This document shows, piece by piece, positions 33,576-42,998 of a DNA stretch of 64,000 bases; position 1 is the stretch's first letter; every line of letters starts with the position of its first letter. The notes below the pieces were generated by a model. That model made no database searches. It was not told the origin of the DNA and was given only the letters and a program-made list of their open reading frames with translations. This DNA comes from Bifidobacterium scaligerum. GTDB taxonomy: Bacteria > Actinomycetota > Actinomycetes > Actinomycetales > Bifidobacteriaceae. The stretch is from positions 1-64,000 of the forward strand of contig NZ_PGLQ01000006.1 in the NCBI RefSeq assembly GCF_002802865.1, given 5' to 3'. The translations under genes and the position numbers were made by a program.

Positions 33576-34565
33576 ATGTCTTCTGAGCTTCTTGCTGGAG
33601 AGCGTATGGCGGAGCGCTCGTCAGCTCATCAACAATCCGCACCGGCAGCGTCGTCAATCGACGGGAAGCTTGCCGCCAATAAGCGTAAGGAACAGATCAA
33701 GCGGGCCATTCGCGGATACCTGTTCATTCTTCCGGCATTGCTGTTCTATGTGATGTTTGAGCTGTGGCCAATCATTCAGACCGTTTGGTACTCGTTCTAC
33801 AACTGGAACGGCATTGATGCGAGTACTTGGGTGGGCTTCGGCAACTATATCCGTGTGTTCACGGATTCCGAACTCTTCAGCAGCATCGGCCATGCGTTCT
33901 ATCTGATCATCTTCTTCTCCATCATCCCCGTTGGCCTCGGCCTGATTATCGCTGCGCTGATTAAAGACGTGAAGTCGCAGATGGGCAAGGGTTTCGCCCA
34001 AGTTTGCCTGTTCCTGCCCCGAGTTATCCCTGGCGCCGCAGCTGCTGTGGCTTGGACTTGGATGCTTGCGGATAACGGCACTGTCAACCAGATGCTTAAA
34101 GCGGTTCATCTTGGCGGTTTCGCACATACTTGGCTTGGCGATCAGAGCACTGCATTGAATGCAGTCGGTGTGATTGGCTGCTGGCTGCAGCTTGGTTTCT
34201 GCATTGTGCTTCTGCTCTCCGGCATCGGCGCGATTGATCAGTCTCTCTATGAGGCCGCTTCTTTGGATGGTGCAGGTTGGTGGCGTCAGTTGTTTGCCAT
34301 CACCATCCCCGGTCTGCGTGGCCAGATCAGCGTCTGCTTCACCATGACCATCGTTGCCGCGCTCGCCAGCTTCGATGTGGTGTTCATGTCAACCCAGGGA
34401 GGTCCGGGAACCTCAACCATGGTGCCTGGCGTACAGGTTTACCGCCTCGCCTTCCAGCAAAGCCGTGTGGGTCTGGCCTCGGCGCTCGCCGTGGTGCTGA
34501 TGGTTATGGTGCTGTTGGTTGTTGGCCCATTGCAGCGTCTTATTGAAGGAAAGAAGGAGGCCTAA
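33576..34565 (+). CDS. sugar ABC transporter permease, MalF type (importer 2)
   Basis: A 329-residue permease with a 40-residue hydrophilic N-terminus rich in Ser and Ala, then six helices. The EAA loop near residues 225-245 reads YEAASLDGAGWWRQLFAITI. It is followed after 2 bases by the second permease, so the pair is an operon. The first ATG (33576) has no strong ribosome binding site; an internal ATG at 33606 is possible. Confidence 0.9.
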   Translation: MSSELLAGERMAERSSAHQQSAPAASSIDGKLAANKRKEQIKRAIRGYLFILPALLFYVMFELWPIIQTVWYSFYNWNGIDASTWVGFGNYIRVFTDSELFSSIGHAFYLIIFFSIIPVGLGLIIAALIKDVKSQMGKGFAQVCLFLPRVIPGAAAAVAWTWMLADNGTVNQMLKAVHLGGFAHTWLGDQSTALNAVGVIGCWLQLGFCIVLLLSGIGAIDQSLYEAASLDGAGWWRQLFAITIPGLRGQISVCFTMTIVAALASFDVVFMSTQGGPGTSTMVPGVQVYRLAFQQSRVGLASALAVVLMVMVLLVVGPLQRLIEGKKEA

Positions 34566-34567
34566 TC

Positions 34568-35392
34568 ATGAAGAAGCCGCTTTCCGTTCGTGCGGCCGGC
34601 AACATCGTGCTGGTCGTGATGATTCTGTTCTCGATCCTGCCGTTCTTCAGCATGTTCTCCGCGGCCATCCAGCCGCAGGGTTCTATGCCGGAAGGAATCC
34701 AGTTCACCGCGCATCCCCATTGGGAGAACTTTGTAGATGCGTGGAACATGGCCAATATTCTGCCGTTGCTCAAATCCAGCACTATTCTTGTGCTGGTTGT
34801 TGTGCCGACGGTGGTGTTCTGCTCGGCACTTGGCGGATATGCCCTTGCACAGCTGCGTATTCCAGGACGCGGCATTATCTACGCCATCTTCCTGATCGGT
34901 CTGACGATTCCGTTCGAGACTCTGGTTACTCCGCTGTATTATGAGATGGATGGTCTGGGTTTGCTCAACACCCGTTGGGCGCTAATACTGCCATTGATCG
35001 GCTTGAACCTGTCTTTCGGAATCGTATGGATGCGGTCCCATTTCGAGCAGATGCCGCGTGATCTTATGGAAGCCGCATCCATCGATGGTGCCGGCGATTT
35101 CCGTACGTTCATTCATATTCAATTGCCGCTGTCGCTGCCGGCACTGTCTTCGCTAGCGATTCTGACATTCCTATCCACGTGGAATCAGTTCCTGCTGGCG
35201 GTCGTGTTGATTAACGATCCGCTGAAGCGCACTATGGCAGGTGCCTTGCAGTCGTTCGTCGGCACGTACCAGACTGATGTAGTGCTGCTGAATGCAGGTG
35301 CTCTGCTCATTATGGCACCGACGATGATTCTGTTCATCGTCTTGCAGCGTTACTTCATTCGCGCCATGCTGGCCGGCTCGGTCAAGGGCTGA
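34568..35392 (+). CDS. sugar ABC transporter permease, MalG type (importer 2)
   Basis: A 274-residue permease partner with six helices and EAA loop MEAASIDGAGDFRTFIHIQL near residues 165-185, ending AMLAGSVKG. AAGGAGG lies within the end of the upstream gene at good distance from the ATG. The alpha-glucosidase follows 41 bp later, probably on the same transcript. No ATPase gene is present. Confidence 0.9.
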   Translation: MKKPLSVRAAGNIVLVVMILFSILPFFSMFSAAIQPQGSMPEGIQFTAHPHWENFVDAWNMANILPLLKSSTILVLVVVPTVVFCSALGGYALAQLRIPGRGIIYAIFLIGLTIPFETLVTPLYYEMDGLGLLNTRWALILPLIGLNLSFGIVWMRSHFEQMPRDLMEAASIDGAGDFRTFIHIQLPLSLPALSSLAILTFLSTWNQFLLAVVLINDPLKRTMAGALQSFVGTYQTDVVLLNAGALLIMAPTMILFIVLQRYFIRAMLAGSVKG

Positions 35393-35433
35393 TGGTCGCG
35401 GCGTAACGGCGTGCTTTCTGAAAGGCAGTGATT

Positions 35434-37080
35434 ATGACGATTGCAACTCGCCAAGCCCCATCCTTCTGGGATACGGCTTTGGTCTACCAAATCTATCCTC
35501 GATCGTTCATGGATGGTGATGGCGATGGCATCGGTGATTTTCCCGGTGTGCTCCGACGTATGGACCATCTTGTGGAGCTTGGCGTAGATGCAATCTGGTT
35601 TTCGCCGTTCTATCCTTCGCCATTGGTGGATGGAGGATACGATGTGGCCGACTACCGTAACGTGGACCCCCGTCTGGGAACGCTGGAGGACTTCGATGCG
35701 GTTGTTGCTTCGGCGCACGAACACGGTATCCGTATTCTGGTGGATATCGTTCCCAACCATACGTCATCCAAACATCCGTGGTTCATTGAAGCGCTCGCTG
35801 CGGAACCGGGCTCGCCGGCCCGTGACCGGTATGTGTTCAGGATGGGTCGGGGAGACCATCACGAGTTGCCTCCGACCAACTGGCAGAGCAATTTCGGCGG
35901 CAGCGCTTGGGAACCGTGCGGTGACGGATGGTATTACCTGCATCTGTTCGACAAGGAGCAGCCGGATCTCAACTGGGAAAATCCGCAAGTCCATGAGGAT
36001 TTTCGCCGCACGTTGAGATTCTGGGCGGACCGGGGCGTTGACGGTTTCCGTATCGATGTGGCGCATGGCCTGTCCAAAGATCTTTCGGAACCATTGCGGG
36101 ACAGGCCCGATCCAACGTTGGTCTCGCCGCAGGCCGACGATGGCAGCGACCCGCTTTGGGATCGAGACGCGGTGCACGATATCTATCGTGAATGGCGTCA
36201 AGTCATGAACGAGTATGTTCCTGCACGCTACAGTATCGGCGAAACTTGGAGTCCTTTCACTCCGCGCGTGTTTGATTACGCGCGCAAGGACGAACTTGAC
36301 GGCGTGTTCGACTTTTCGCTCCTGAAGGCATATTGGGGTCGTGACGAGTACCGTAAGGTTATCGAACGCACGTATAGGGGCTTCCGTGCGGTCGATGGTG
36401 CTCCGACATGGACACTGTCGAATCATGATGTGCCTCGCCATGCGACTCGGCTGGGTTTGCCTGCGGATGTCGATTTGAATGAATGGATTACATCTGCTGG
36501 CACGATGCCACAGGTCAACCCTGTCGAAGCTTCCGAGCGAGCTCGCTCCGCTACCTTGATGATGCTCGGCCTTCCCGGCACCGCATATATCTATCAAGGC
36601 GAAGAACTCGGCTTGCCCGAGGATTTTGACTTGACCGAGGACGAATTGCAGGATCCTCAGTGGGAACGCAGCGGTCATACCATGCGAGGTCGTGATGGTT
36701 GCCGTATCCCGCTGCCGTGGGAGCGGGAATCGGTTGCTTTCGGCTTTAACAACACCGGTCGTTCATGGCTGCCGCAGCCTGACTGGTATGGCAGATTTGC
36801 CGCAGACGCAGAGGCGGATGAGCCTGATTCGTTCCTGACCATGTATCGCAAGGCCATCGCCTTGCGCCGGACGTATTGCCAATCCGATTTGGATATGATC
36901 TGGCATGATGACAATCCGGCCGTGCTGCATTACAGTCGTCCGACCGGACTGCATGTGCTGGTCAACTTCGGTACTGATCCCGTTGAGTTGCCCTCTGATG
37001 CAGAGCTGCTGATGGGCACCCATATTAATGATGGACGATCGGTTCCGCCGTCCCACGCGGCATGGTTCACGGTCGGCTGA
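35434..37080 (+). CDS. alpha-glucosidase, glycoside hydrolase family 13
   Basis: A 548-residue cytoplasmic GH13 enzyme. Conserved regions are in order: DIVPNHTSSKHPWF, GFRIDVAHGL with nucleophile Asp 208, IGETWSP with acid/base Glu 270, and LSNHDVPRH with Asp 332. The form GFRIDVAHG is typical of the actinobacterial alpha-glucosidase subfamily (GH13_30) rather than of sucrose phosphorylase or alpha-amylase. I start at the ATG at 35434, 8 bases after GAAAGG; a GTG at 35428 is too close. As the last gene of importer 2 it should release glucose from an imported alpha-glucoside, possibly the glucose cap of an oligomannose glycan. Confidence 0.9.
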   Translation: MTIATRQAPSFWDTALVYQIYPRSFMDGDGDGIGDFPGVLRRMDHLVELGVDAIWFSPFYPSPLVDGGYDVADYRNVDPRLGTLEDFDAVVASAHEHGIRILVDIVPNHTSSKHPWFIEALAAEPGSPARDRYVFRMGRGDHHELPPTNWQSNFGGSAWEPCGDGWYYLHLFDKEQPDLNWENPQVHEDFRRTLRFWADRGVDGFRIDVAHGLSKDLSEPLRDRPDPTLVSPQADDGSDPLWDRDAVHDIYREWRQVMNEYVPARYSIGETWSPFTPRVFDYARKDELDGVFDFSLLKAYWGRDEYRKVIERTYRGFRAVDGAPTWTLSNHDVPRHATRLGLPADVDLNEWITSAGTMPQVNPVEASERARSATLMMLGLPGTAYIYQGEELGLPEDFDLTEDELQDPQWERSGHTMRGRDGCRIPLPWERESVAFGFNNTGRSWLPQPDWYGRFAADAEADEPDSFLTMYRKAIALRRTYCQSDLDMIWHDDNPAVLHYSRPTGLHVLVNFGTDPVELPSDAELLMGTHINDGRSVPPSHAAWFTVG

Positions 37081-37112
37081 GCCGATAACGGCGGTTTAGC
37101 CGTTCATATTCT

Positions 37113-37160
37113 TGCGGCGGGTCTTGTTTTCCCCTTTTCTCAAGACCCGTCGCATTTTTT
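37113..37160 (+). terminator. terminator of importer 2 operon
   Basis: TGCGGCGGGTCTTG and CAAGACCCGTCGCA form a 14-bp stem (one G-T pair) and are followed by six T. It lies 32 bases after the alpha-glucosidase stop. Confidence 0.9.
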
Positions 37161-37369
37161 ATGCTGCTGTGCATCATGTGGCAGCGTGTTGCCTCGATTC
37201 GGACCATGCGATTCTGGGGCGCAACTATTTTTGGCTGATTTGCGGTCGGGGGGGCATCGGGAAATCGTCGGAGACCGCTGGGGGAAAACTCAACTCAACT
37301 CCTCCTCGCGAACGCTATAGACTTGAATACATGAGGCGAAGTGGTGCGCGACGTCGTCCGAAGCGTTCG

Positions 37370-37405
37370 CCGTCGTCCGAAACGTCCGAAACGTCCGAAA
37401 CGTAC
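37370..37405. repeat. 9-bp tandem repeat before ABC ATPase gene
   Basis: ACGTCCGAA occurs three times in a row (with a fourth related copy CGTCGTCCGAA upstream), ending just before the ribosome binding site of the gene at 37418. Confidence 0.75.
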
Positions 37406-37417
37406 AAGGGGTGTGCG

Positions 37418-38119
37418 ATGGCGTATATCGAATTCGATCATGTGGTCAAGGAGTATGCGTCCGGTTCCGCGGCGATTCGGGCGCTGGATGAGGCGAGCTT
37501 CACCGCCGATCAGGGCGAGTTGACGGTGATCCTAGGCCAATCGGGCGCAGGCAAGACCACGGCGCTGAACATTCTGGGCGGCATGGATACCGCCACGTCC
37601 GGTCGCGTGGTGGTCGGCGGTCGCGATATCACCGGGCTGAGCCGCCGCGAACTCATCGCATACCGTCGTACCGACATCGGTTTCGTATTCCAGTTCTACA
37701 ATCTCGTGCCGAATCTGACCGCGCTGGAAAACGTGGAATTGGCCAGCCAGATCTGCCCGGATCACTTCGATCCGGCTGAGACGTTGCGCAAGGTCGGGCT
37801 GGGGGAAAGACTCGATAATTTCCCTGCGCAACTTTCCGGCGGCGAGCAGCAGCGCGTCTCCATCGCCCGCGCCATCGCCAAGAAACCGAAGCTGCTGCTG
37901 TGCGATGAGCCGACTGGCGCGCTCGACTACGAGACCGGCAAGGAAGTGTTGCAGTTGCTGCAGGATATCTGCCAGACGCAGGGCATGACCGTCCTGATCA
38001 TCACGCACAATTCCGCGCTCGCGCCAATGGCGCACAAGGTGATCCGATTCCGGTCCGGCAGGGTGGTGGGCGAAGAAATCAACGCTCAGCCCACACCGAT
38101 TGCGGATATCGAGTGGTGA
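37418..38119 (+). CDS. ABC transporter ATPase, MacB/LolD type
   Basis: A 233-residue ATPase with Walker [10 protein letters not shown] near 39-47, signature [14 protein letters not shown] near 145, Walker [13 protein letters not shown] near 165 and H-loop [18 protein letters not shown] is characteristic of the type-VII (MacB, LolD, FtsE, BceA) group. The start ATG at 37418 follows AAGGGG. Its stop codon is directly ahead of the large FtsX-type permease gene, so the two form a two-gene export or mechanotransmission system. The cargo (antimicrobial peptide, lipid or none) is not readable. Confidence 0.9.
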   Translation: MAYIEFDHVVKEYASGSAAIRALDEASFTADQGELTVILGQSGAGKTTALNILGGMDTATSGRVVVGGRDITGLSRRELIAYRRTDIGFVFQFYNLVPNLTALENVELASQICPDHFDPAETLRKVGLGERLDNFPAQLSGGEQQRVSIARAIAKKPKLLLCDEPTGALDYETGKEVLQLLQDICQTQGMTVLIITHNSALAPMAHKVIRFRSGRVVGEEINAQPTPIADIEW

Positions 38120-38123
38120 GGCG

Positions 38124-38195
38124 GTGAAATACATCGTGAAACACCCCGTGAAACGAAATCGCACGGTGAAATACCATGTGAAACAATCCGTGAAA
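38124..38195 (+). repeat. 12-bp GTGAAA tandem repeat at permease start
   Basis: Six units beginning GTGAAA, five of 12 bp and one of 18 bp, all in the same frame as the permease (VKYI, VKHP, VKRNRT, VKYH, VKQS, VKHR). Each GTG is a possible start codon. Confidence 0.8.
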
Positions 38196-41015
38196 CATCG
38201 CCACGGCTTCGGCATGTCAGGCGCGTTCGCCAAGGACATGTTGCGCATGTGGGCGCGCAACTGGAAGCGATTCGCCTCGATCGCTATCATCACCATGCTG
38301 GGCGTGGCGGTGCTTACCGGCATTTATGCCGGCTGCCGTGATATGTTCCGCGGTGCCGACCGGTTTCTCGACAGCCAACGGCTTTACGACATCCAGATCG
38401 TCTCCACGCTTGGCCTCACCGATGACGACGTCGCCGCGCTCAAGGCCGTCAATGGCGTCGAACGGGTGCAAACGGAACGCTCCGCCGCCGCGACCGTCAT
38501 CGTGAACGGCAGCAATGAGTCGGTGACGTTGACCGAAATCGGTACGAACGGCATGAACCAGCCGTATCTGCAGGAAGGCAGACTGCCGGTCAAGTCCGGG
38601 GAAGTGGCCGTCACCAAAAAATTCGTGCGGGACAGCGGACTTATGATCGGCGATCGGCTGAACGTTGCGCTTGGCAAGGTTGCGGCATCCGCTTCGTCCG
38701 AAAAGGACAAGTCAGATGATGCGACGGCGTCGGGCGACGCCGGCAACGAGTCGTCGGGCGACGACTCGACTCCGACTTTCCCCACCGATCTCACCATCAC
38801 CGGCATCGTGCTGGACCCGCTCGACCTGCAGAATCCGGAAGGATACTCGGCGGGCGCGTTCCGCAGCTCAGCCACCACCGACTACACGTTCTTCCTGCCG
38901 TCCGATGGCGTAAGCGGCACCGTCTACACTGCCATATCGCTGGAAGTCGAGGGTGCCTCCGCACTCGACACCTTTACCGACCGGTATGACGACGTCGTCC
39001 GCGCGGTCCGCGAACGTATCGAAACCACAATCCAAGCCAAGCGGCAACAGGCCCGCCGGCAGCAGCTTATCGACGAGGCGAACCAGCGCATCGCGGACGC
39101 CCGCGCCAAAGCCGACCGGCAGATCGCCGAGGCCCAAGCCGAACTGGACAAGCAGGCAGCCTCGGTGGAATCCAGCATCCCACAGGCCCGTTGGTATGTG
39201 AACACCAGGTCCACGGCCGGCACGTTCTCGTCGCTGGAATCCGATCTCAACTCCATCGAATCGATCGGTCGCGCGTTTCCCGTGGTGTTCCTGCTGGTCG
39301 CCGTGCTGATGAGCCTGACCACGATGACCCGCATGGTCGAAGAGGATCGCGGACTGATCGGCACATACATGGGGCTCGGTTACGGCAACGCGCTGATCGC
39401 CTCGCGATACGTGCTGTTCGCGCTGCTCGCCTGTCTGATCGGCGGCGGATTGGGTGATCTCATCGGCTTCCTGGGCATTCCGGCGTTTCTGCTCGTCGTG
39501 TTGGAAGGCATGTATGTGGTGCCGGGCGTCACATTGCTCTACGACTGGGCGTACGGTTCGGTCGGCGTGCTGCTGTTCGTGGTGGGCGTCGCGGTGGCGA
39601 CCATCGTGGCATGCCGCGGCGAGGTGCGGCATATGCCGGCCGAACTGATGCGGCCCAAGTCACCGAAATCCGGTTCGCGCGTGCTGCTGGAACGCATCGG
39701 GCCGCTGTGGCGGCGCATGAAATTCCTCAACAAGGTCACCGCGCGCAACCTGTTCCGCTTTAAGGGCCGCCTGTTCATGACGGTCGGTGGCGTGGCCGGC
39801 TGCACCGCGCTGATCGTGTGCGGACTGGCCATCAACGATACGGTGGATGCGCTGCCGGTGACGCAATATCAGGACGTGTATCGGTACGACCTGATGGTCG
39901 TGACCGATCACGACGCCTTGAGCCCGGTGCGCTCGCGGCTATTGGAGAACAACGCAATCAATGACTCGACCGCGCCGGCCGCCGGTGCCTTGACGCTTGC
40001 GCGCGTGGAAAGCGGGGAAATCACTACGATTGCCGATTCCGGCGGTGCTGGCGAATCCGAAACCGTGCAGCTGATCACGGTGCCGTACGCCGATCAGTTG
40101 ACGAACATCGCCGACTTCCGTTCGTCGGTGGACGGTACGACGATTCGTACGGACCTGCTGGATCGTGCGGGTCGTGCGGATGCGGAGTCGTCCGGCGTCA
40201 TCGTTGCGCAAAGCGCGGCGAATGCGCTGGGTATTGAGGCCGGCGACACGGTGACGCTGGAGAACGGCGACGCTGCGCGCGAAACGGTCCGCGTGTACGC
40301 CGTCAGCCGGTCCGTAATCGGTGCGGATGTGTATATGACGTCCGAGTATTACCGGGAAGCATTCGGCGGGGGAGCTGAGGGTTCCGGTTCGACCGACGAA
40401 TCCGATAGTGATGGCAGCGGTGCTGGCAGTGCGTCCAACTCACGTGACTATACGGCGACTGAAGTCAATGGCGTGGAAATGAACGCGATATTCGCGCGAT
40501 TCGTCGGCTCGGATGACGATCAGATCGCCTATGCGGACCGGCTCGCCGAGGAACAGGACGTGTTGAGCGTGACGAGTACGGCGGATATGCGTCGCCGGTT
40601 CAGCTTCGATCTGATGGGTGCGGTGGTGGCGCTGATCGTCGCGCTCGCCGGTGCGCTGGCATTGGTGGTGCTGTTCACGCTCGCCAATACGAACGTCTCC
40701 GAGCGTGTACGCGAGATGGCCACGCTCAAGGTGTTGGGTTTCTTCGATCGTGAAGTGCATACGTATGTGAACCGCGAGATGTTGATCTTGACGTTGATGG
40801 GCATCGCCGTGGGACTGCCGCTCGGCCGTTGGATTGGCGGACTGCTGACGGCTGCGCTGAATATGCCGGGGCTGTATTTCGCGGTGACCGTGCGGTGGTA
40901 CAGCTATGCGATCGCCGCTGCCGTAACGCTGGCGTTCGCGCTGTTGGTGCAGTTGCTTACCAATCCGGTGCTTGATCGAATCGACCCGGTGTCGTCGCTG
41001 AAAAGCGTGGAATAA
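38124..41015 (+). CDS. FtsX-type ABC permease
   Basis: A long permease (about 963 residues from the GTG at 38124) with two FtsX-like halves. One helix near residue 55 is followed by a large extracytoplasmic domain, with an Ala/Gln/Arg coiled coil near 300-350 (IADARAKADRQIAEAQAEL). Helices run near 385-520, and a second extracytoplasmic domain with three final helices follows near 820-955. The start is uncertain. The candidates are the GTG at 38124, coupled to the ATPase stop at 38119, and the ATG at 38214, which would remove a VKxx repeat region encoded by 12-bp units. The latter fits the family's usual N-terminus better, but the former keeps translational coupling. Confidence 0.8.
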   Translation: MKYIVKHPVKRNRTVKYHVKQSVKHRHGFGMSGAFAKDMLRMWARNWKRFASIAIITMLGVAVLTGIYAGCRDMFRGADRFLDSQRLYDIQIVSTLGLTDDDVAALKAVNGVERVQTERSAAATVIVNGSNESVTLTEIGTNGMNQPYLQEGRLPVKSGEVAVTKKFVRDSGLMIGDRLNVALGKVAASASSEKDKSDDATASGDAGNESSGDDSTPTFPTDLTITGIVLDPLDLQNPEGYSAGAFRSSATTDYTFFLPSDGVSGTVYTAISLEVEGASALDTFTDRYDDVVRAVRERIETTIQAKRQQARRQQLIDEANQRIADARAKADRQIAEAQAELDKQAASVESSIPQARWYVNTRSTAGTFSSLESDLNSIESIGRAFPVVFLLVAVLMSLTTMTRMVEEDRGLIGTYMGLGYGNALIASRYVLFALLACLIGGGLGDLIGFLGIPAFLLVVLEGMYVVPGVTLLYDWAYGSVGVLLFVVGVAVATIVACRGEVRHMPAELMRPKSPKSGSRVLLERIGPLWRRMKFLNKVTARNLFRFKGRLFMTVGGVAGCTALIVCGLAINDTVDALPVTQYQDVYRYDLMVVTDHDALSPVRSRLLENNAINDSTAPAAGALTLARVESGEITTIADSGGAGESETVQLITVPYADQLTNIADFRSSVDGTTIRTDLLDRAGRADAESSGVIVAQSAANALGIEAGDTVTLENGDAARETVRVYAVSRSVIGADVYMTSEYYREAFGGGAEGSGSTDESDSDGSGAGSASNSRDYTATEVNGVEMNAIFARFVGSDDDQIAYADRLAEEQDVLSVTSTADMRRRFSFDLMGAVVALIVALAGALALVVLFTLANTNVSERVREMATLKVLGFFDREVHTYVNREMLILTLMGIAVGLPLGRWIGGLLTAALNMPGLYFAVTVRWYSYAIAAAVTLAFALLVQLLTNPVLDRIDPVSSLKSVE

Positions 41016-41061
41016 CGGGTGTGTGGCGATTGCCATATATCGAAACTGACTATTATCCACG

Positions 41062-41096
41062 AAAAGTTCAATTACCTCTGTCGAAATTGAACTTTT
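41062..41096 (+). terminator. terminator of FtsX system
   Basis: AAAAGTTCAATT and AATTGAACTTTT form a 12-bp stem with an 11-base loop and a trailing T run, 46 bp after the permease stop. Confidence 0.8.
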
Positions 41097-41204
41097 TGGC
41101 GAAATAATCACCGTATCATCACATTATATGACTGAATCGGCCGGTCGTTAGCGTAGGTGCCGATGATACAGTTTGAACCTGTTACGGAAAGAGCAGGTGA
41201 GTTG

Positions 41205-42713
41205 ATGAGCGAGAGTCATAACAGCGGTCAGGCGAACAGCGCCTTGACATCCGTCGAGCATCTCGACAAAGACAACGAAATGGCACGCGGACTGAACAAT
41301 CGTCATGTGCAGTTCATTGCCATCGGCGGCACCATCGGCACCGGTCTGTTCCTGGGATCCGGCAAGTCCATTTCCCTGACCGGTCCGAGCATCGTGTTCG
41401 TGTACATCGCGGTGGGCATCATCATGTTCCTGCTGATGCGCGCGATCGGCGAACTGATGTACCGCGATCCGAGCCAGCACACGTTCATCAACTTCATCAC
41501 CCGGTATCTGGGCAACGGGTGGGGGCATTTCGCCGGATGGTCGTACTGGATCGTGCTGGTGCTGATCGGCATGAGCGAGATCACAGCCGTGTCCACGTAT
41601 TTCATCACGTTCTTCGACACGTTTGGCATGGATCTTTCGCACTGGAAATGGCTGATCGAGCTGTGTTTCCTAGCCGCGTTGGTGACTATTAACCTGATTG
41701 CCGTCAAAGCGTTCGGCGAGGCGGAATTCTGGTTCTCGATGATCAAGATCACGCTGATCTGCGCGATGATCGCCACCGCTGTGGTCATGGTGGTGATCGG
41801 CTACCATTACAACGCCGTGCAGATCACCGGTCAGGATGGCGTCTCGCCGGCCGGCCACGCGGGGCTCGACAACATCACCAATAATTTCTCCATCGCGCCG
41901 AACGGGTGGCTGGCGTTCCTGATGAGCTTCCAGATGGTGTTCTATGCCTACGAAATGATCGAGTTCGTGGGCGTCACCGTCTCCGAAACGCAGAACCCGA
42001 GGAAGGTGCTGCCGAAAGCCGTGAACGAGATCATCGTGCGCGTGCTCATCTTCTACGTGGGCGCTTTGCTGGCCATTATGGCCATCGTGCCGTGGACCAC
42101 GTTCAAGCCGAACAAGGACGGCTCCTTTGCCTCCCCGTTCATCATGGTGTTCCAGTATGCCGGCCTGAACTGGGCTGCGGCGCTGGTGTTCTTCGTGGTG
42201 ATCACCGCCGCGTCCTCCGCCCTGAATTCACTGCTGTACTCGGCCGGCCGTCATCTCTACCAGCTGGCCGCGGACTCCGAATCGCCTACCTTCCAGAAGA
42301 TCGGTGTGGTGTCCAAACGTCAGGTGCCGGCACGCGCGATTCTCGTCTCCGCGGCGCTGATTCTGCTTTCCCCGGTGGTCAATGCGATTCCGGGCGTTTC
42401 CGGCGCGTTTGTGCTGTTCGCCTCCGCGTCGTCCGCGGTGATCATCTTCATCTACACGCTGACGATGATCGCGCACCGCAAGTACCGTCGTTCCGCCGAC
42501 TTCATTCCCGACGGATTCGTGATGCCGGCCTGGCGCGTGACCAATACCATCGCCATCGCGTTCTTCGTATTCGTGTACTGCACGCTGTTTTTGGCGGATG
42601 ATACGCGCGGCTCGGCCATCGCCGGTCTGGTTTGGCTGGTGGTGTTCGGCGGCTACTGCGCGCTGCGCGAGCACTATCGCAGCCGCGATCTGAAGGAAGC
42701 GTTGGGCCGGTAG
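41205..42713 (+). CDS. amino acid permease, APC/AAT family
   Basis: A 502-residue permease with twelve helices; LNNRHVQFIAIGGTIGTGLFLGSG is the diagnostic AAT start, and the FYAYEMIEFVGVTVSETQNP loop follows near residue 260. It resembles D-Ser/D-Ala/Gly (CycA) or Phe-type permeases, but I cannot assign a substrate. I start at the ATG at 41205, preceded by AGGTGAG; upstream in-frame starts at 41157 have no support. It is monocistronic. Confidence 0.88.
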   Translation: MSESHNSGQANSALTSVEHLDKDNEMARGLNNRHVQFIAIGGTIGTGLFLGSGKSISLTGPSIVFVYIAVGIIMFLLMRAIGELMYRDPSQHTFINFITRYLGNGWGHFAGWSYWIVLVLIGMSEITAVSTYFITFFDTFGMDLSHWKWLIELCFLAALVTINLIAVKAFGEAEFWFSMIKITLICAMIATAVVMVVIGYHYNAVQITGQDGVSPAGHAGLDNITNNFSIAPNGWLAFLMSFQMVFYAYEMIEFVGVTVSETQNPRKVLPKAVNEIIVRVLIFYVGALLAIMAIVPWTTFKPNKDGSFASPFIMVFQYAGLNWAAALVFFVVITAASSALNSLLYSAGRHLYQLAADSESPTFQKIGVVSKRQVPARAILVSAALILLSPVVNAIPGVSGAFVLFASASSAVIIFIYTLTMIAHRKYRRSADFIPDGFVMPAWRVTNTIAIAFFVFVYCTLFLADDTRGSAIAGLVWLVVFGGYCALREHYRSRDLKEALGR

Positions 42714-42858
42714 CGCTGAAGAAGGGTTGATCCCCGGGCGATTTGGGCGGCTGCCCAGTGGGATTGACCGGCTCGCGGTGAGGTTGCGCGATTTCCGGTG
42801 GATCTAGGAGCCGTTGATCGGTGAGCCGTACCGTTTCGCTCTTCCTCGCGCTCTCTTT

Positions 42859-42905
42859 TTGCGAATATGTACCACTGAGTTGACGTCAGTGGTACATATT
42901 CGCAA
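42859..42905. repeat. CTGA-N7-TCAG palindrome, pair 4 first
   Basis: Arms TTGCGAATATGTACCA and TGGTACATATTCGCAA (16 bp, perfect) flank CTGA, seven bases and TCAG. Core centre 42882. Confidence 0.9.
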
Positions 42906-42953
42906 TGGTTCATAAAGATTGAATCTTGGCTTCTTCGAACGTAGGTCCCTCCC

Positions 42954-42998
42954 CGCGAATTTGTACCGCTGAGATGGACTCAGTGGTACAAATTCGCG
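42954..42998. repeat. CTGA-N7-TCAG palindrome, pair 4 second
   Basis: Arms CGCGAATTTGTACCG and TGGTACAAATTCGCG (14 of 15) flank CTGA, seven bases and TCAG. Core centre 42976, 94 bases after its partner. Confidence 0.88.
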
